Source: Saccharopolyspora indica (lineage in GTDB: Bacteria; Actinomycetota; Actinomycetes; Mycobacteriales; Pseudonocardiaceae). Taken from it: 64,000 bases of DNA. The translations under genes were made by a program, and so were the position numbers. A model generated the notes under the pieces. That model saw nothing but the letters and a program-made list of their open reading frames with translations, did no database searches and was not told where the DNA came from. The DNA is taken from positions 186,001-250,000 of the forward strand of contig NZ_JAQGLB010000009.1 of the NCBI RefSeq assembly GCF_027853965.1, given 5' to 3'. Positions within the stretch are counted from its first letter, which is position 1. Every line of letters starts with the position of its first letter. This document shows, piece after piece, positions 28,651 through 38,184 of the stretch.

Positions 28651-29108
28651 TGGACGAGCTGTTGCGCATCGTGGTCGGTTCCGACGACGCCGGCTCGCAG
28701 TACAAGCACGCCCTGAAGGCGGACCTGCTCGCCGATCCGCGAGTCGAGTCGGTTGTGGACGTCGGGGTCGACGACGACCGGACGGCCTACCCGAGCATCG
28801 CCATCGCCGCCGCGGAGAAGGTCGCGCGCGGCGAAGCCGATCGCGCGCTGCTGGTGTGCGGCACCGGGCTGGGCGTCGCGATCAGCGCGAACAAGGTGCC
28901 GGGCATCCGCGCGGTCACCGCGCACGACAGCTTCTCCGTGGAGCGGTCGGTGTTGAGCAACAACGCTCAGGTGCTGTGCGTGGGGCAGCGCGTGATCGGT
29001 CTGGAGCTGGCCCGCCGCTTGGCCCGGGAGTGGCTGGGGTACCGGTTCGACCCGGACTCGGCTTCCGCCGCCAAGGTCGCCGTCCTCACCGAGTACGAGG
29101 GCTGCTGA
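28650..29108 (+). CDS. RpiB/LacAB-family isomerase (erythrulose 4-phosphate isomerase candidate)
   Basis: A 152-residue sugar-phosphate isomerase. Catalytic Cys70 is in [19 protein letters not shown], and the phosphate-site region is [20 protein letters not shown], with [23 protein letters not shown] after it. The [15 protein letters not shown] pattern is that of the tetrose-phosphate branch (EryI, DerI) rather than ribose 5-phosphate isomerase B. It would turn D-erythrulose 4-phosphate into D-erythrose 4-phosphate for the pentose phosphate pathway. Start overlaps the kinase stop by one base. Confidence 0.88.
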   Translation: MDELLRIVVGSDDAGSQYKHALKADLLADPRVESVVDVGVDDDRTAYPSIAIAAAEKVARGEADRALLVCGTGLGVAISANKVPGIRAVTAHDSFSVERSVLSNNAQVLCVGQRVIGLELARRLAREWLGYRFDPDSASAAKVAVLTEYEGC

Positions 29109-29123
29109 CAGCGGGCCAGCCGG

Positions 29124-29561
29124 TCAGAGCCCCGGGACGGCTTCGCTGATCGCTCGCGGAGCGCCGGGGCTTCCGGCCGCCACGTCCCAGGTCCAGAACT
29201 CGACGACGTTGTGGTCGGGGTCGGCCACGTACGCCGAGCGCGCGTTGCCCTGGCCGAACTCGACCTCGTCCACCTGCACGCCGAGGCCGCGAATCCGCTC
29301 GACCACCGCGTCGTACTCCCGGTCGTCCACGGACAGCGCGTAGTGCACGTGCACGCCGCCGCGGGCGCGCGCGATGCCGAGGGCGGGCTTCCACAGTCCT
29401 ATCCGGGTTCCCCCGGCCAGCACCCAGACCGCCTCCCGGTGCCGCCAGTGATCGCCCTCCCAGCGCTCGATGACGGGAAAACCGAGCACCTCGGTGTAGA
29501 AGTGCTCGGCGGCAGCCAGGTCTGCCACCTCCAGGACCAGCTCGTTCACGCCCGTAGTCAT
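29124..29561 (-). CDS. VOC-family protein under ArsR-type control
   Basis: A 145-residue single-module VOC protein: VNELVLEVADLAAAEHFYTEVLGFPVIER at the start, HVHYALSVDDREYDAVVERIRGLGV in the middle and YVADPDHNVVEFWTWD at the end (His7-like metal position absent, terminal Glu kept). ATG 29561 has AGGAGAAGG upstream. Divergent from an ArsR gene with palindromes between, so it probably answers to the same metal or metalloid signal. Some VOC proteins are ArsI C-As lyases, but the paired cysteines of ArsI are missing. Confidence 0.82.
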   Translation of the reverse strand: MTTGVNELVLEVADLAAAEHFYTEVLGFPVIERWEGDHWRHREAVWVLAGGTRIGLWKPALGIARARGGVHVHYALSVDDREYDAVVERIRGLGVQVDEVEFGQGNARSAYVADPDHNVVEFWTWDVAAGSPGAPRAISEAVPGL

Positions 29562-29570
29562 CGTCCTTCT

Positions 29571-29606
29571 CCTATATAGGTGTTCTCCTATGTTCAATGT
29601 ATAGGA
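29571..29606. promoter_or_regulatory. ArsR operator candidate
   Basis: Perfect palindrome CCTATATAGG (29571-29580) next to TCCTAT-N9-ATAGGA (29586-29606), unusually A/T-rich for this region. Lies between the divergent VOC and ArsR genes. Confidence 0.6.
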
Positions 29607-29627
29607 AGATGCCGATACAATGCGGGG

Positions 29628-29915
29628 GTGGGCAACGACGATCTGACGCACGCCGCCGCGCTGTTCCGGGCGATGGGCCACCCCATCCGCCTCGGCATGC
29701 TCGAGCGCCTGCGCCGGGAGGGCGAGATCTGCGCCTGCGACTTCACCGATCACTTCGGCGTCAGCCAGCCGACCATCTCCGGGCACCTGCGCACGCTCCG
29801 GGACGCCGGTCTCGTGCGGACCCGCCGCGATGGCACCCAGATCTGCTACTCGTTGGCCCCGGACGGGTTGGAAGTGGTCCGCCGGATGTCTGACGTGCTC
29901 TGCACGGCCGAATAG
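29628..29915 (+). CDS. ArsR-family metal-sensing repressor
   Basis: A 95-residue repressor starting at GTG 29628. Winged helix: [54 protein letters not shown]. The EICACDF segment matches the ELCVCDL metal-binding motif of ArsR/SmtB (two cysteines one residue apart), so a thiophilic metal or arsenite is the likely signal. No clear ribosome site precedes the GTG, and translation may be leaderless. Divergent from the VOC gene and upstream of a NUDIX gene. Confidence 0.88.
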   Translation: MGNDDLTHAAALFRAMGHPIRLGMLERLRREGEICACDFTDHFGVSQPTISGHLRTLRDAGLVRTRRDGTQICYSLAPDGLEVVRRMSDVLCTAE

Positions 29916-29965
29916 CCGGATCCGCCCTGCGGTACCGTGGCCGAAAGCCCGGGAGGACGGCCCGC

Positions 29966-30409
29966 ATGCACTTGGCCGACATGGCCGACCTGACTCGCCA
30001 GGACGCCGTTGACGGTGTCGAGCAGCAGATCGTCGCGGCGCTCATCGACGTCGACGGACAGGTCCTGCTGGTGCGCCGGTGCGCGGAGGATTCCCGCGGC
30101 GGGGAGTGGGAGTTCCCCGGCGGCAAGGTCGATCCCGGCGAGGACCTGGCCACCGCGCTGCACCGCGAGGTCCGCGAGGAAACCGGCCTCCGGGTCGAGG
30201 AGATCACCGGATACCTCGGAGCCTTCGACTACACGACCGAGAAGGGCCGCTTCAACCGCCAGCACACCTGGTCGGTCCTGGTCGAACCGGTGGTCGAAGT
30301 GCGCCTGACCGAGCACGACGCCCACGCCTGGGTGGCCAAACCCGACGAGATCCCGCTCAGCCCCGAACTCGCCGAAATCCTCGAGAAGCACCTCGGCTCC
30401 GAACTCTGA
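29966..30409 (+). CDS. NUDIX hydrolase (MutT-like)
   Basis: A 147-residue pyrophosphohydrolase. The NUDIX box is [24 protein letters not shown] (about residues 51-74), complete with the REVREE-x2-G core and preceded by WEFPGGK, as in MutT proteins that remove 8-oxo-dGTP or related nucleotides. The C-terminus [20 protein letters not shown] is also MutT-like. Start ATG 29966 has GGGAGG upstream. Downstream is a 251-bp non-coding gap. Confidence 0.88.
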   Translation: MHLADMADLTRQDAVDGVEQQIVAALIDVDGQVLLVRRCAEDSRGGEWEFPGGKVDPGEDLATALHREVREETGLRVEEITGYLGAFDYTTEKGRFNRQHTWSVLVEPVVEVRLTEHDAHAWVAKPDEIPLSPELAEILEKHLGSEL

Positions 30410-30660
30410 TCCGCGCGCCGCGCCGATCCTGCGCTACGGCTTCCGGTGGGGTGCCGCTCCGGGCGGGTGTCGAGCCGCGTTCGCCGAGCGGTGGCGGGCG
30501 TTGGTCTGGTGGGAGTCCCTCTGCTGGTCAGGTCGGGTTGAGCCGAAGGTGTGATGCGGCACACCCTGTTGCGGGTGGCTGATTTCTGGGAATGATTGGG
30601 GTACCAAAAGTTTGACTTCCGAGTAATTACCGGCCGGTACGGCGGAAGGTGCGTTGCGAG
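30410..30660 (+). promoter_or_regulatory. Upstream region of the valine operon with palindrome
   Basis: No gene is visible in this 251-bp gap. It has a TTGACT promoter-like box (30612-30617) and a perfect 12-bp palindrome TACCGGCCGGTA (30628-30639) placed 21 bases before the mmsA start, suitable for a repressor. The regulator is not encoded next to it. Confidence 0.45.
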
Positions 30661-32160
<1,500 letters not shown>

Positions 32161-32246
32161 ACCCGGGCGGCGGCACCGGACGGCCGGTGCCGCCGCGCAG
32201 GAACCGGTGGTTTCGCGCCGAGACCGCCGAATGCGAAGGAGTGGAC

Positions 32247-33416
32247 GTGTCCGTTGCAGCGGTAGCCGGCCCGGCGTCGGCGTTCGAGCTCACCGACGAC
32301 CAGCGCGCGATCCGCGATGCCGCGCGGGAGTTCGCCGCCGAGCAGCTCGCCCCGCACGCGGTGGAGTGGGATCAGGCCAAGCACTTCCCGGTCGAGACGC
32401 TGCGGCTGGCCGGGCAGCTCGGCATGGGCGGGATCTACGTCGACGAGTCGGTCGGCGGCAGCGGTCTCAGCCGGTTCGACTCGGCGCTGATCTTCGAGGC
32501 GCTGGCCGCCGGTGATCCGTCGATCGCCGCCTACATCTCCATCCACAACATGTGCGCGGGCATGATCGACCGCTTCGGCACCGACGCGCAGCGGGCCCGC
32601 TGGTTGCCGCAGCTGTGCTCGATGGAGCGCTTGGCCAGCTACTGCCTCACCGAGCCGGGAGCCGGTTCGGACGCCGCCGCGCTGCAGACCCGCGCGGTCC
32701 GCGACGGCGAGGACTACCTGCTCACCGGCGTCAAGCAGTTCATCTCCGGGGGTGGCAGCTCGGACGTCTACGTGGTGATGGCCCGCACCGGTGAGCAGGG
32801 CGCTAAGGGCATCTCGACCTTCGTCGTCGAAGCCGGTTCGCCGGGGCTGTCGTTCGGGGCGAACGAGAAGAAGATGGGCTGGAACGCCCAGCCCACCAGG
32901 CAGGTGATCTTCGACGGCGTCCGGGTGCCCGCCGACCAGCGGCTCGGCGAGGAGGGCATCGGTTTCCGGATCGCGATGACCGGGCTGGACGGCGGCCGGC
33001 TCAGCATCGGCGCGTGCTCGCTGGGCGGGGCGCAGTCCGCGCTGGACAAGAGCCTCGGTTACGTGCGGGAGCGCACCGCGTTCGGCGTCAAGCTCAGCGA
33101 GTTCGAGGCGCTGCAGTTCAAGTTGGCCGACATGGCCACCGAGCTGGAAGCGGCCCGGCTGCTGCTGTGGCGGGCGGCGTCGGCGCTGGACGCCAGGGAA
33201 CCGGCGGCGACCCGGCTGTGCGCGATGGCCAAGCGGCTGGCCACCGACACCGGGTTCGCGGTGGCCAACGAGGCACTTCAGATCCACGGTGGTTACGGCT
33301 ACCTTGCCGAGTACGGCCTGGAGAAGATCGTCCGCGACCTGCGGGTGCATCAGATCCTGGAAGGCACCAACGAGATCATGCGCCTGATCGTCTCCCGGAG
33401 CCTGCTGGCGGAGTGA
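32247..33416 (+). CDS. Acyl-CoA dehydrogenase, probable isobutyryl-CoA dehydrogenase
   Basis: A 389-residue flavoenzyme. Blocks: FELTDDQRAIRDAAREFAAEQLAPHAVEWD, YCLTEPGAGSDAAALQTRA, MGWNAQPTRQVIFDGVRVP, and the catalytic Glu region GYLAEYGLEKIVRDLRVHQILEGTNEIMRLIVSR. Substrate isobutyryl-CoA is inferred from the operon (mmsA, hydrolase, mmsB). GTG 32247 has AAGGAG five bases before it, better than the neighbouring GTG 32241. The protein would produce methacrylyl-CoA and pass electrons to ETF. Confidence 0.9.
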   Translation: MSVAAVAGPASAFELTDDQRAIRDAAREFAAEQLAPHAVEWDQAKHFPVETLRLAGQLGMGGIYVDESVGGSGLSRFDSALIFEALAAGDPSIAAYISIHNMCAGMIDRFGTDAQRARWLPQLCSMERLASYCLTEPGAGSDAAALQTRAVRDGEDYLLTGVKQFISGGGSSDVYVVMARTGEQGAKGISTFVVEAGSPGLSFGANEKKMGWNAQPTRQVIFDGVRVPADQRLGEEGIGFRIAMTGLDGGRLSIGACSLGGAQSALDKSLGYVRERTAFGVKLSEFEALQFKLADMATELEAARLLLWRAASALDAREPAATRLCAMAKRLATDTGFAVANEALQIHGGYGYLAEYGLEKIVRDLRVHQILEGTNEIMRLIVSRSLLAE

Positions 33417-33586
33417 CGCCGCAGCCCGGGAACGACCGGCGCACCGGCGCGGGCCGGGAGGTCCCCGCAGTGCTCGACGCGAGTCAGGTCATCCGCGATC
33501 TCCGCTGGAGCCGGACGTCTGCTTTCAGCGGAAGTCGCGGCGCGTCGAGCAGGTCCGCGCGCACGAGGAGACACAGGAGTCGCAAC

Positions 33587-34621
33587 ATGACGGAGCCCGA
33601 GGTCCTGGTTCGCGAACAGGGTTCGCTCGGACGGATCACGCTCAACCGGCCCAAGGCGCTCAACTCGTTGACCTTGGGCATGGTGCGGGCGATGACCGAG
33701 GCCATCGAGCAGTGGCGCAGCGCCGAGCACATCGCGGCGGTGCTGATCGACGGGGCGGGCGAGCGCGGGCTGTGCGCGGGCGGTGACGTGCGGGCGCTGC
33801 ACGACGCGGCCAAGGCCGGTGACGAGTCGCTGCCCACCGCGTTCTGGACCGAGGAGTACCGGCTCAACTCGGCGCTGGCGGGCTACCCGAAGCCGGTCGT
33901 GGGGATCATGGACGGCATCTGCATGGGCGGTGGCGTCGGCATCTCCGCGCACGGCTCGCACCGGGTGGTCACCGAGCGCTCCAAGGTCGGCATGCCGGAG
34001 GTCGGCATCGGCTTCATCCCGGACGTCGGCGGCACCTACCTGCTCTCCCGCGCGCCCGGCGAGCTCGGCACGCACCTGGCGCTGACCGGCACGCCGATCG
34101 GCGGCGCGGACGCGGTGCACTGCGGCATCGCCGACTACTTCGTGAACAGCGGCACCCTGCCCGAGCTCATCGACGCGCTGGCCGGCGGCCAGGTCGACGA
34201 GGTGCTGCGCAAGTTCGCCGAGCCCACCCCGGACGCGCCGCTGGCCGAGCAGCGGGAGTGGATCGACGCGGCCTACTCGGCCGACAGCGTCGAGGAGGTC
34301 CTGGAGCGGCTGCGGGCGCGGCCGGAAGCCTCGGCCCGGGAAGCCGCCGAGGTGATCGAGCAGAAGTCGCCGACCTCGCTCAAGGTCACGCTCAAGGCGC
34401 TGCGCAGCGGTTACGCCTCGCTGGAGGACGCGCTCACGCAGGAGTACCGGCTGGCCATGGCCTGCGTGCGGATCGGCGACTTCGTCGAGGGCGTGCGAGC
34501 GACCCTGGTCGACAAGGACCGCAACCCGCGGTGGTCGCCCGCCACCCTGTCCGAAGTGGACGACACGCGGGTGGCGGAGTTCTTCGCCCCGGCCACCGAC
34601 GAGCCGAAGCTGTTCGGCTGA
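33587..34621 (+). CDS. 3-hydroxyisobutyryl-CoA hydrolase (crotonase fold)
   Basis: A 344-residue crotonase-fold protein. It has RITLNRPKALNSLTLGMV, GAGERGLCAGGDVRALHD, and MDGICMGGGVGISAHGSHRVVTERSKVGMPEVGIGFIPDVGGTY, the E-x-G-I-G-F-x-P-D-x-G pattern of HIBCH rather than of simple hydratases. The length also matches HIBCH (about 345). It releases 3-hydroxyisobutyrate for the dehydrogenase encoded next. ATG 33587 follows GGAG. A 170-bp gap without a gene separates it from the acyl-CoA dehydrogenase. Confidence 0.9.
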   Translation: MTEPEVLVREQGSLGRITLNRPKALNSLTLGMVRAMTEAIEQWRSAEHIAAVLIDGAGERGLCAGGDVRALHDAAKAGDESLPTAFWTEEYRLNSALAGYPKPVVGIMDGICMGGGVGISAHGSHRVVTERSKVGMPEVGIGFIPDVGGTYLLSRAPGELGTHLALTGTPIGGADAVHCGIADYFVNSGTLPELIDALAGGQVDEVLRKFAEPTPDAPLAEQREWIDAAYSADSVEEVLERLRARPEASAREAAEVIEQKSPTSLKVTLKALRSGYASLEDALTQEYRLAMACVRIGDFVEGVRATLVDKDRNPRWSPATLSEVDDTRVAEFFAPATDEPKLFG

Positions 34622-34652
34622 CCCGAATTTCCAGCGCAGAAAGGTTGTGACA

Positions 34653-35540
34653 ATGGCTGTCATCGGTTTCATCGGGCTGGGCCACATGGGCGGTCCGATG
34701 TCGGCGAACCTGGTCGAGGCCGGGCACACCGTGCAGGGCTACGACCTGATCCCGGCTGCGCTGGAGGTCGCCACCCGCCACGGCGTGACCACCGTGGCGT
34801 CGGTGGCCGACGCGGTGGCCGGCGCCGATGCGGTGATCACCATGCTGCCCAGCGGCAAGCACGTGCTGGAGTGCTACGACGAGGTGCTGGCCGCGGCCAA
34901 GCCCGGCGCGCTGCTGATCGATTCGTCCACTGTGGATGTGGCGGACGCGCGCGCGGCGCACGAGCGGGCGGTGGAGGCCGGTTTCGGCTCCGTCGATGCC
35001 CCGGTCTCCGGCGGCACCGCCGGGGCCGAGGCGGGCACGCTGACGTTCATGGTCGGCGGCTCCGAGGACGACTTCCACCGCGCCGAACCGCTGCTGGAGC
35101 CCATGGCGCGCAAGGTGATCCACTGCGGTGGGCCGGGCAACGGCCAGGTCACCAAGATGTGCAACAACCTCATCCTCGGGGCCTCGATGGTCGCGGTGAG
35201 CGAAGCGTTCGTGCTCGGCGAGCGGCTCGGGCTGTCGCACCAGGCGCTCTACGACGTGGCCTCGATCTCCACCGGGCAGTGCTGGGCGCTGACCACGAAC
35301 TGCCCGGTGCCGGACCTGGTGGAGACCAGCCGCGCCAACCACGACTACGAGCCCGGCTTCGCCGCCGCGCTGATGCTCAAGGACCTCCGGCTGGCCACCT
35401 CGGCGGCCGAGCAGAGCGGCACCGACATCGCGATCGGCCGGCTGGCCACCGAGCTCTACCGCCGGTTCAACGAGGAGGGCGGCGGCGACCAGGACTTCGC
35501 CGCGATCATCAAGTCGGTCCGGGAGCACTCCGACAGCTGA
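34653..35540 (+). CDS. mmsB: 3-hydroxyisobutyrate dehydrogenase
   Basis: A 295-residue NAD-dependent beta-hydroxyacid dehydrogenase. Rossmann motif GFIGLGHMGGPMSANL, substrate motif DAPVSGGTAGAEAGTLTFMVGG, catalytic Lys in GNGQVTKMCNNLILG, and the C-terminal DYEPGFAAALMLKDLRLA. It makes methylmalonate semialdehyde, the MmsA substrate. ATG 34653 has GAAAGG upstream. Last gene of the valine set; a 44-bp hairpin follows eight bases after its stop. Confidence 0.95.
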   Translation: MAVIGFIGLGHMGGPMSANLVEAGHTVQGYDLIPAALEVATRHGVTTVASVADAVAGADAVITMLPSGKHVLECYDEVLAAAKPGALLIDSSTVDVADARAAHERAVEAGFGSVDAPVSGGTAGAEAGTLTFMVGGSEDDFHRAEPLLEPMARKVIHCGGPGNGQVTKMCNNLILGASMVAVSEAFVLGERLGLSHQALYDVASISTGQCWALTTNCPVPDLVETSRANHDYEPGFAAALMLKDLRLATSAAEQSGTDIAIGRLATELYRRFNEEGGGDQDFAAIIKSVREHSDS

Positions 35541-35548
35541 GTTAGAGC

Positions 35549-35592
35549 CCGTGAGCGGTTCGGGGTGCTATAGCGCCCCGAACCGCTCACGG
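35549..35592. repeat. 44-bp palindromic hairpin element, copy 1
   Basis: A perfect 17-bp stem CCGTGAGCGGTTCGGGG (35549-35565) with complement 35576-35592 and loop TGCTATAGCG. It lies between convergent mmsB and P450 genes and could terminate both. Copy 2 at 49568-49611 has identical ends, length and loop core but three compensated base-pair changes in the stem. Confidence 0.85.
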
Positions 35593-35629
35593 ACCCACCT
35601 GCCCAACGGGACCTACCCGCCCGAGGGGC

Positions 35630-36829
35630 TCACGACGTCAGCAGCGTCAGCTCGCTGACTCCCATCGCGTCCGGGGACGGCATGAACTTCAGCGGTGCCG
35701 TCGGGTCCGTGCGCAGCGCGGGGAAGCGGTCCAGCAGCAGGTTCAGGGCGACGCGGCCCTCCAGCCTGGCCAGCGGCGCGCCGAGGCAGAAGTGGATGCC
35801 GCGGCCGAATCCCAGGTGCGGGTTCGGGTCGCGGGTGATGTCGAAGGCCATCGGGTCGGCCCACTGGCGCGGGTCCCGGTTCGCCGCCGCGAGCTGCACC
35901 GTGACGATCTGCTTCTCCGGGATCCGGCGCCCGGCGATCTCCGCCTCGGTGGTGGTCGCCCGGTAGAGCGCGGTGAACGGGGTCATGAAGCGCACCGATT
36001 CCTCGATCGCCGCGGGCAGCAGCGCGCGGTCGGCTCGCAGCCGCGCCAGCTGGTCCGGGTGCGCGTCCAGGCAGAGCACGGTGTTGCCCAGCACCATCGT
36101 GGTGGTGACGTGCCCGGCGAGCAGCAGCAGGCTCGCGAAGTTCGTCAGCTGGGCGTCGGTGAGCTGCTTGCCGTCGACCTCCGCCTCGACCAGTTTGGTG
36201 AGCAGGTCCGCCCGGGGCTTGCGGCGCCGCTCGGCGGCGTGCGCCAGCAGGTATTCGCCCATCTCGGCCGCGGGCTGGTTCTGCTCGGTCATGTCGGCTT
36301 CCTGCGCGGCCAGGTCGTCCTCGTTCATCGAGAGCTCGGACTGGCTGGCGAACAGCGCGTCCGCCCACTGCTTGAACAGCTGCTGGTCGCTCGCGGGAAC
36401 ACCCAGCAGCTCGGCTATGACGATCACCGGCAGCGGGTAGGCGAGCGCGGTGACCAGGTCGAACCGGTCCTGTCCGGCGACTTCGTCGAGCAGTTCGCCG
36501 GTGACGGCCGCGATCCGCGGTTCGAGGTCGGCGACCACCTTCCTGGTGAAGGCGTGGCTGACCAGGGTGCGCAGCTCGCGGTGGCCCGGCGGGTCCATCT
36601 GGATCAGGTTGCCGTCGGTGAGCGCCGGGTCGACGTCGATCGGCATCAGCGGCAGCAGGTTCGAGGAGAACCGCTGCGGGTCGCCGATGACCTGCACCGC
36701 CTCCTGGTAGCCGGAGACGGTCCACAGCTTCCTCGCCTCGTCGAACCGCACCGGATGCGCCGGCTGCTCCCCGTGCATCCAGAAGTGCTTCTGGTCGATG
36801 CCCCACCGTTCGGCGAGCGTCGTCGTCAT
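35630..36829 (-). CDS. Cytochrome P450
   Basis: A 399-residue soluble bacterial P450. Heme-binding loop FGRGIHFCLGAPLARLE with the ligand Cys near residue 343, I-helix LLLAGHVTTTMVLG (AGHVTT in place of AGxxTT), and E-x-x-R in EESVRFM. The start ATG 36829 follows AGGGG; a longer in-frame stretch is rejected as Pro/Arg-rich. CYP107-like bacterial P450s hydroxylate macrolides, fatty acids or xenobiotics. No ferredoxin, reductase or biosynthetic genes adjoin, so the substrate is unknown. Confidence 0.93.
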   Translation of the reverse strand: MTTTLAERWGIDQKHFWMHGEQPAHPVRFDEARKLWTVSGYQEAVQVIGDPQRFSSNLLPLMPIDVDPALTDGNLIQMDPPGHRELRTLVSHAFTRKVVADLEPRIAAVTGELLDEVAGQDRFDLVTALAYPLPVIVIAELLGVPASDQQLFKQWADALFASQSELSMNEDDLAAQEADMTEQNQPAAEMGEYLLAHAAERRRKPRADLLTKLVEAEVDGKQLTDAQLTNFASLLLLAGHVTTTMVLGNTVLCLDAHPDQLARLRADRALLPAAIEESVRFMTPFTALYRATTTEAEIAGRRIPEKQIVTVQLAAANRDPRQWADPMAFDITRDPNPHLGFGRGIHFCLGAPLARLEGRVALNLLLDRFPALRTDPTAPLKFMPSPDAMGVSELTLLTS

Positions 36830-36890
36830 GGGATTTCCCCTCTGCTGGGTGGAAGTTCGGGGCGGGGCCGGACCCCTCTCCGGCTCCGCA

Positions 36891-36920
36891 TGGCATAAGG
36901 ATGGCACCACTTTGATGCCA
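36891..36920. promoter_or_regulatory. Inverted repeat upstream of the P450 gene
   Basis: TGGCAT (36891-36896) and ATGCCA (36915-36920) are inverted, with a further ATGGCA at 36901-36906. Located 62-91 bases before the P450 start; a possible operator. Confidence 0.35.
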
Positions 36921-37037
36921 GATCAAGCCATGATGGCGCGAGATGGCTCGGGTCGGACATTTCGTGCGGGGTGCCGCTCGTCCCGATCGGGCGGGGTGCC
37001 GCAGCGACCCGCCGGGCCGGGCGTACCCTGGCGCCTT

Positions 37038-37277
37038 GTGTTGGAGTGGCTTGTCGAGTGGTACGACGGCGTCGAGCTGTGGCTCGTGCAGTTGCCCTAC
37101 CCGCTGCAGGTGACGCTGGTCTTCGCGGTGCTGCTGCCGCTGTGCTGGGGCCTCGCCCGCGTGATCGACCGCGGCATCGACGGTCTGGGCGCGAAGCTCA
37201 CCCGCGTTCGCGACGCCGAGCCCCCGGTCGGCCGCCGCGACGGCGAATCCGCCCGGGGCCGGAAGGAGACGGCGTGA
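37038..37277 (+). CDS. Small single-span membrane protein (79 aa)
   Basis: I do not recognise a family. GTG 37038 gives a 79-residue protein with an amphipathic start (VLEWLVEWYDGVELWLVQLP), one hydrophobic helix at about 25-42 (QVTLVFAVLLPLCWGLARVI) and a basic, polar tail rich in Arg, Gly and Asp. Its stop overlaps the GTG of the RNase gene (GTGA), so the two are coupled. Could be a helper for secretion of the RNase or simply an operon passenger. Confidence 0.65.
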   Translation: MLEWLVEWYDGVELWLVQLPYPLQVTLVFAVLLPLCWGLARVIDRGIDGLGAKLTRVRDAEPPVGRRDGESARGRKETA

Positions 37278-37705
37278 GCTCGCGCAAGCGGATCTCGACC
37301 GCGCTGATCGGGCTCATCGCCCTGGTCGTCATCGGGTGGTTCGTCCGCGACTACGCCGTCACCGATGCCCCGCCCGCGGGCAGCCAGCCCGCGGTGGCCG
37401 TTCCCGGCGCCGAATCCGGCCTGCCGGTCCAGGAGCTGTCCACGCTCCCGGCGGAAGCCGGCCAGACCTGGAAGCTGATCCAGAGCGGCGGGCCGTTCCC
37501 GTACCCGCACAAGGACGGCACGGTGTTCGGCAACCGGGAGGGCGTCCTGCCCGACGAGAAGGCGGGCTACTACCACGAGTACACCGTGCCGACGCCGGGT
37601 TCCCGAGATCGCGGAGCCCGACGGCTGGTCACCGGCGACCGTTCTGAGCTTTACTACACCAGCGATCACTACGAGTCTTTCGTAGTTGTCGATGTCACGG
37701 GTTGA
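37274..37705 (+). CDS. Secreted guanyl-specific ribonuclease (RNase Sa/barnase family)
   Basis: A 143-residue protein. Residues 8-25 form a hydrophobic signal or anchor segment, 26-54 a Pro/Ala-rich spacer, and 55-143 the RNase domain. DGTVFGNREGVLPDEKAGYY then HEYTVPTPG and DHYESF align closely with Streptomyces RNase Sa; the catalytic set is present as Glu102, Arg113, Arg117 and His132. The two disulfide cysteines of RNase Sa are missing. It cuts RNA after guanosine outside the cell or in rivals. GGAAGGAG precedes GTG 37274. The barstar gene follows. Confidence 0.93.
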   Translation: MSSRKRISTALIGLIALVVIGWFVRDYAVTDAPPAGSQPAVAVPGAESGLPVQELSTLPAEAGQTWKLIQSGGPFPYPHKDGTVFGNREGVLPDEKAGYYHEYTVPTPGSRDRGARRLVTGDRSELYYTSDHYESFVVVDVTG

Positions 37706-37755
37706 GTGCGATGTTTGCGACCAAATGGGCCAGCAGGGTGCGGAAGGAGCAGCCG

Positions 37756-38124
37756 GTGAGCGAGGTGGAAATGCCCTCCGCCGACATCACGGCGCACGAG
37801 GCCGCGCGAGAGGCCGAGGAGCGCGGGGCGACCGCGCACGTTCTCGACGGTTCGGACCTGACCAGCAAGCGCACCACGCTGGAAGGCATCGCGGCGGTGC
37901 TGAACTTCCCGGAGTGGACCGGCCGCAACCTCGACGCCCTCTACGACTGCCTGACCGACCTGTCCTGGCTGTCCGAGGGCGAGCACGTGCTGATCTGGTC
38001 GGGCGCCCAGACCCTGGCCGCGCACGACCCGAAGGCCTTCGGCCGGATCAAGGCGGTCCTGCGCGACGCGGCGGACCACCCGATCTGCGGCCGCACCTTC
38101 ACCTCGGTGCTCACCGAGCGCTGA
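37756..38124 (+). CDS. Barstar-family ribonuclease inhibitor
   Basis: A 122-residue barstar. Blocks: AHVLDGSDLTSKRTTLEGIAAVLNFPEWTGRNLDALYDCLTDLSWL (the helix that plugs the RNase active site, with the key Asp/Glu positions in NLDALYDCL) and HVLIWSGAQTLAAHDPKAFGRI. Start is GTG 37756 because GGAAGGAG lies seven bases upstream; ATG 37711 is in frame but has no ribosome site. It stays in the cytoplasm and protects the producer from the RNase encoded just upstream. Confidence 0.92.
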   Translation: MSEVEMPSADITAHEAAREAEERGATAHVLDGSDLTSKRTTLEGIAAVLNFPEWTGRNLDALYDCLTDLSWLSEGEHVLIWSGAQTLAAHDPKAFGRIKAVLRDAADHPICGRTFTSVLTER

Positions 38125-38184
38125 TCGCTCGATCGGGAAAACGCACCGGTCGCAATACTTCCTGCTGTGAAGCAGGAGAAATCG

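Noticed and set aside
36798..37037. Extension of the small membrane protein upstream to 36798
   Set aside because: The extra part crosses the P450 promoter and is not protein-like; GTG 37038 fits better.
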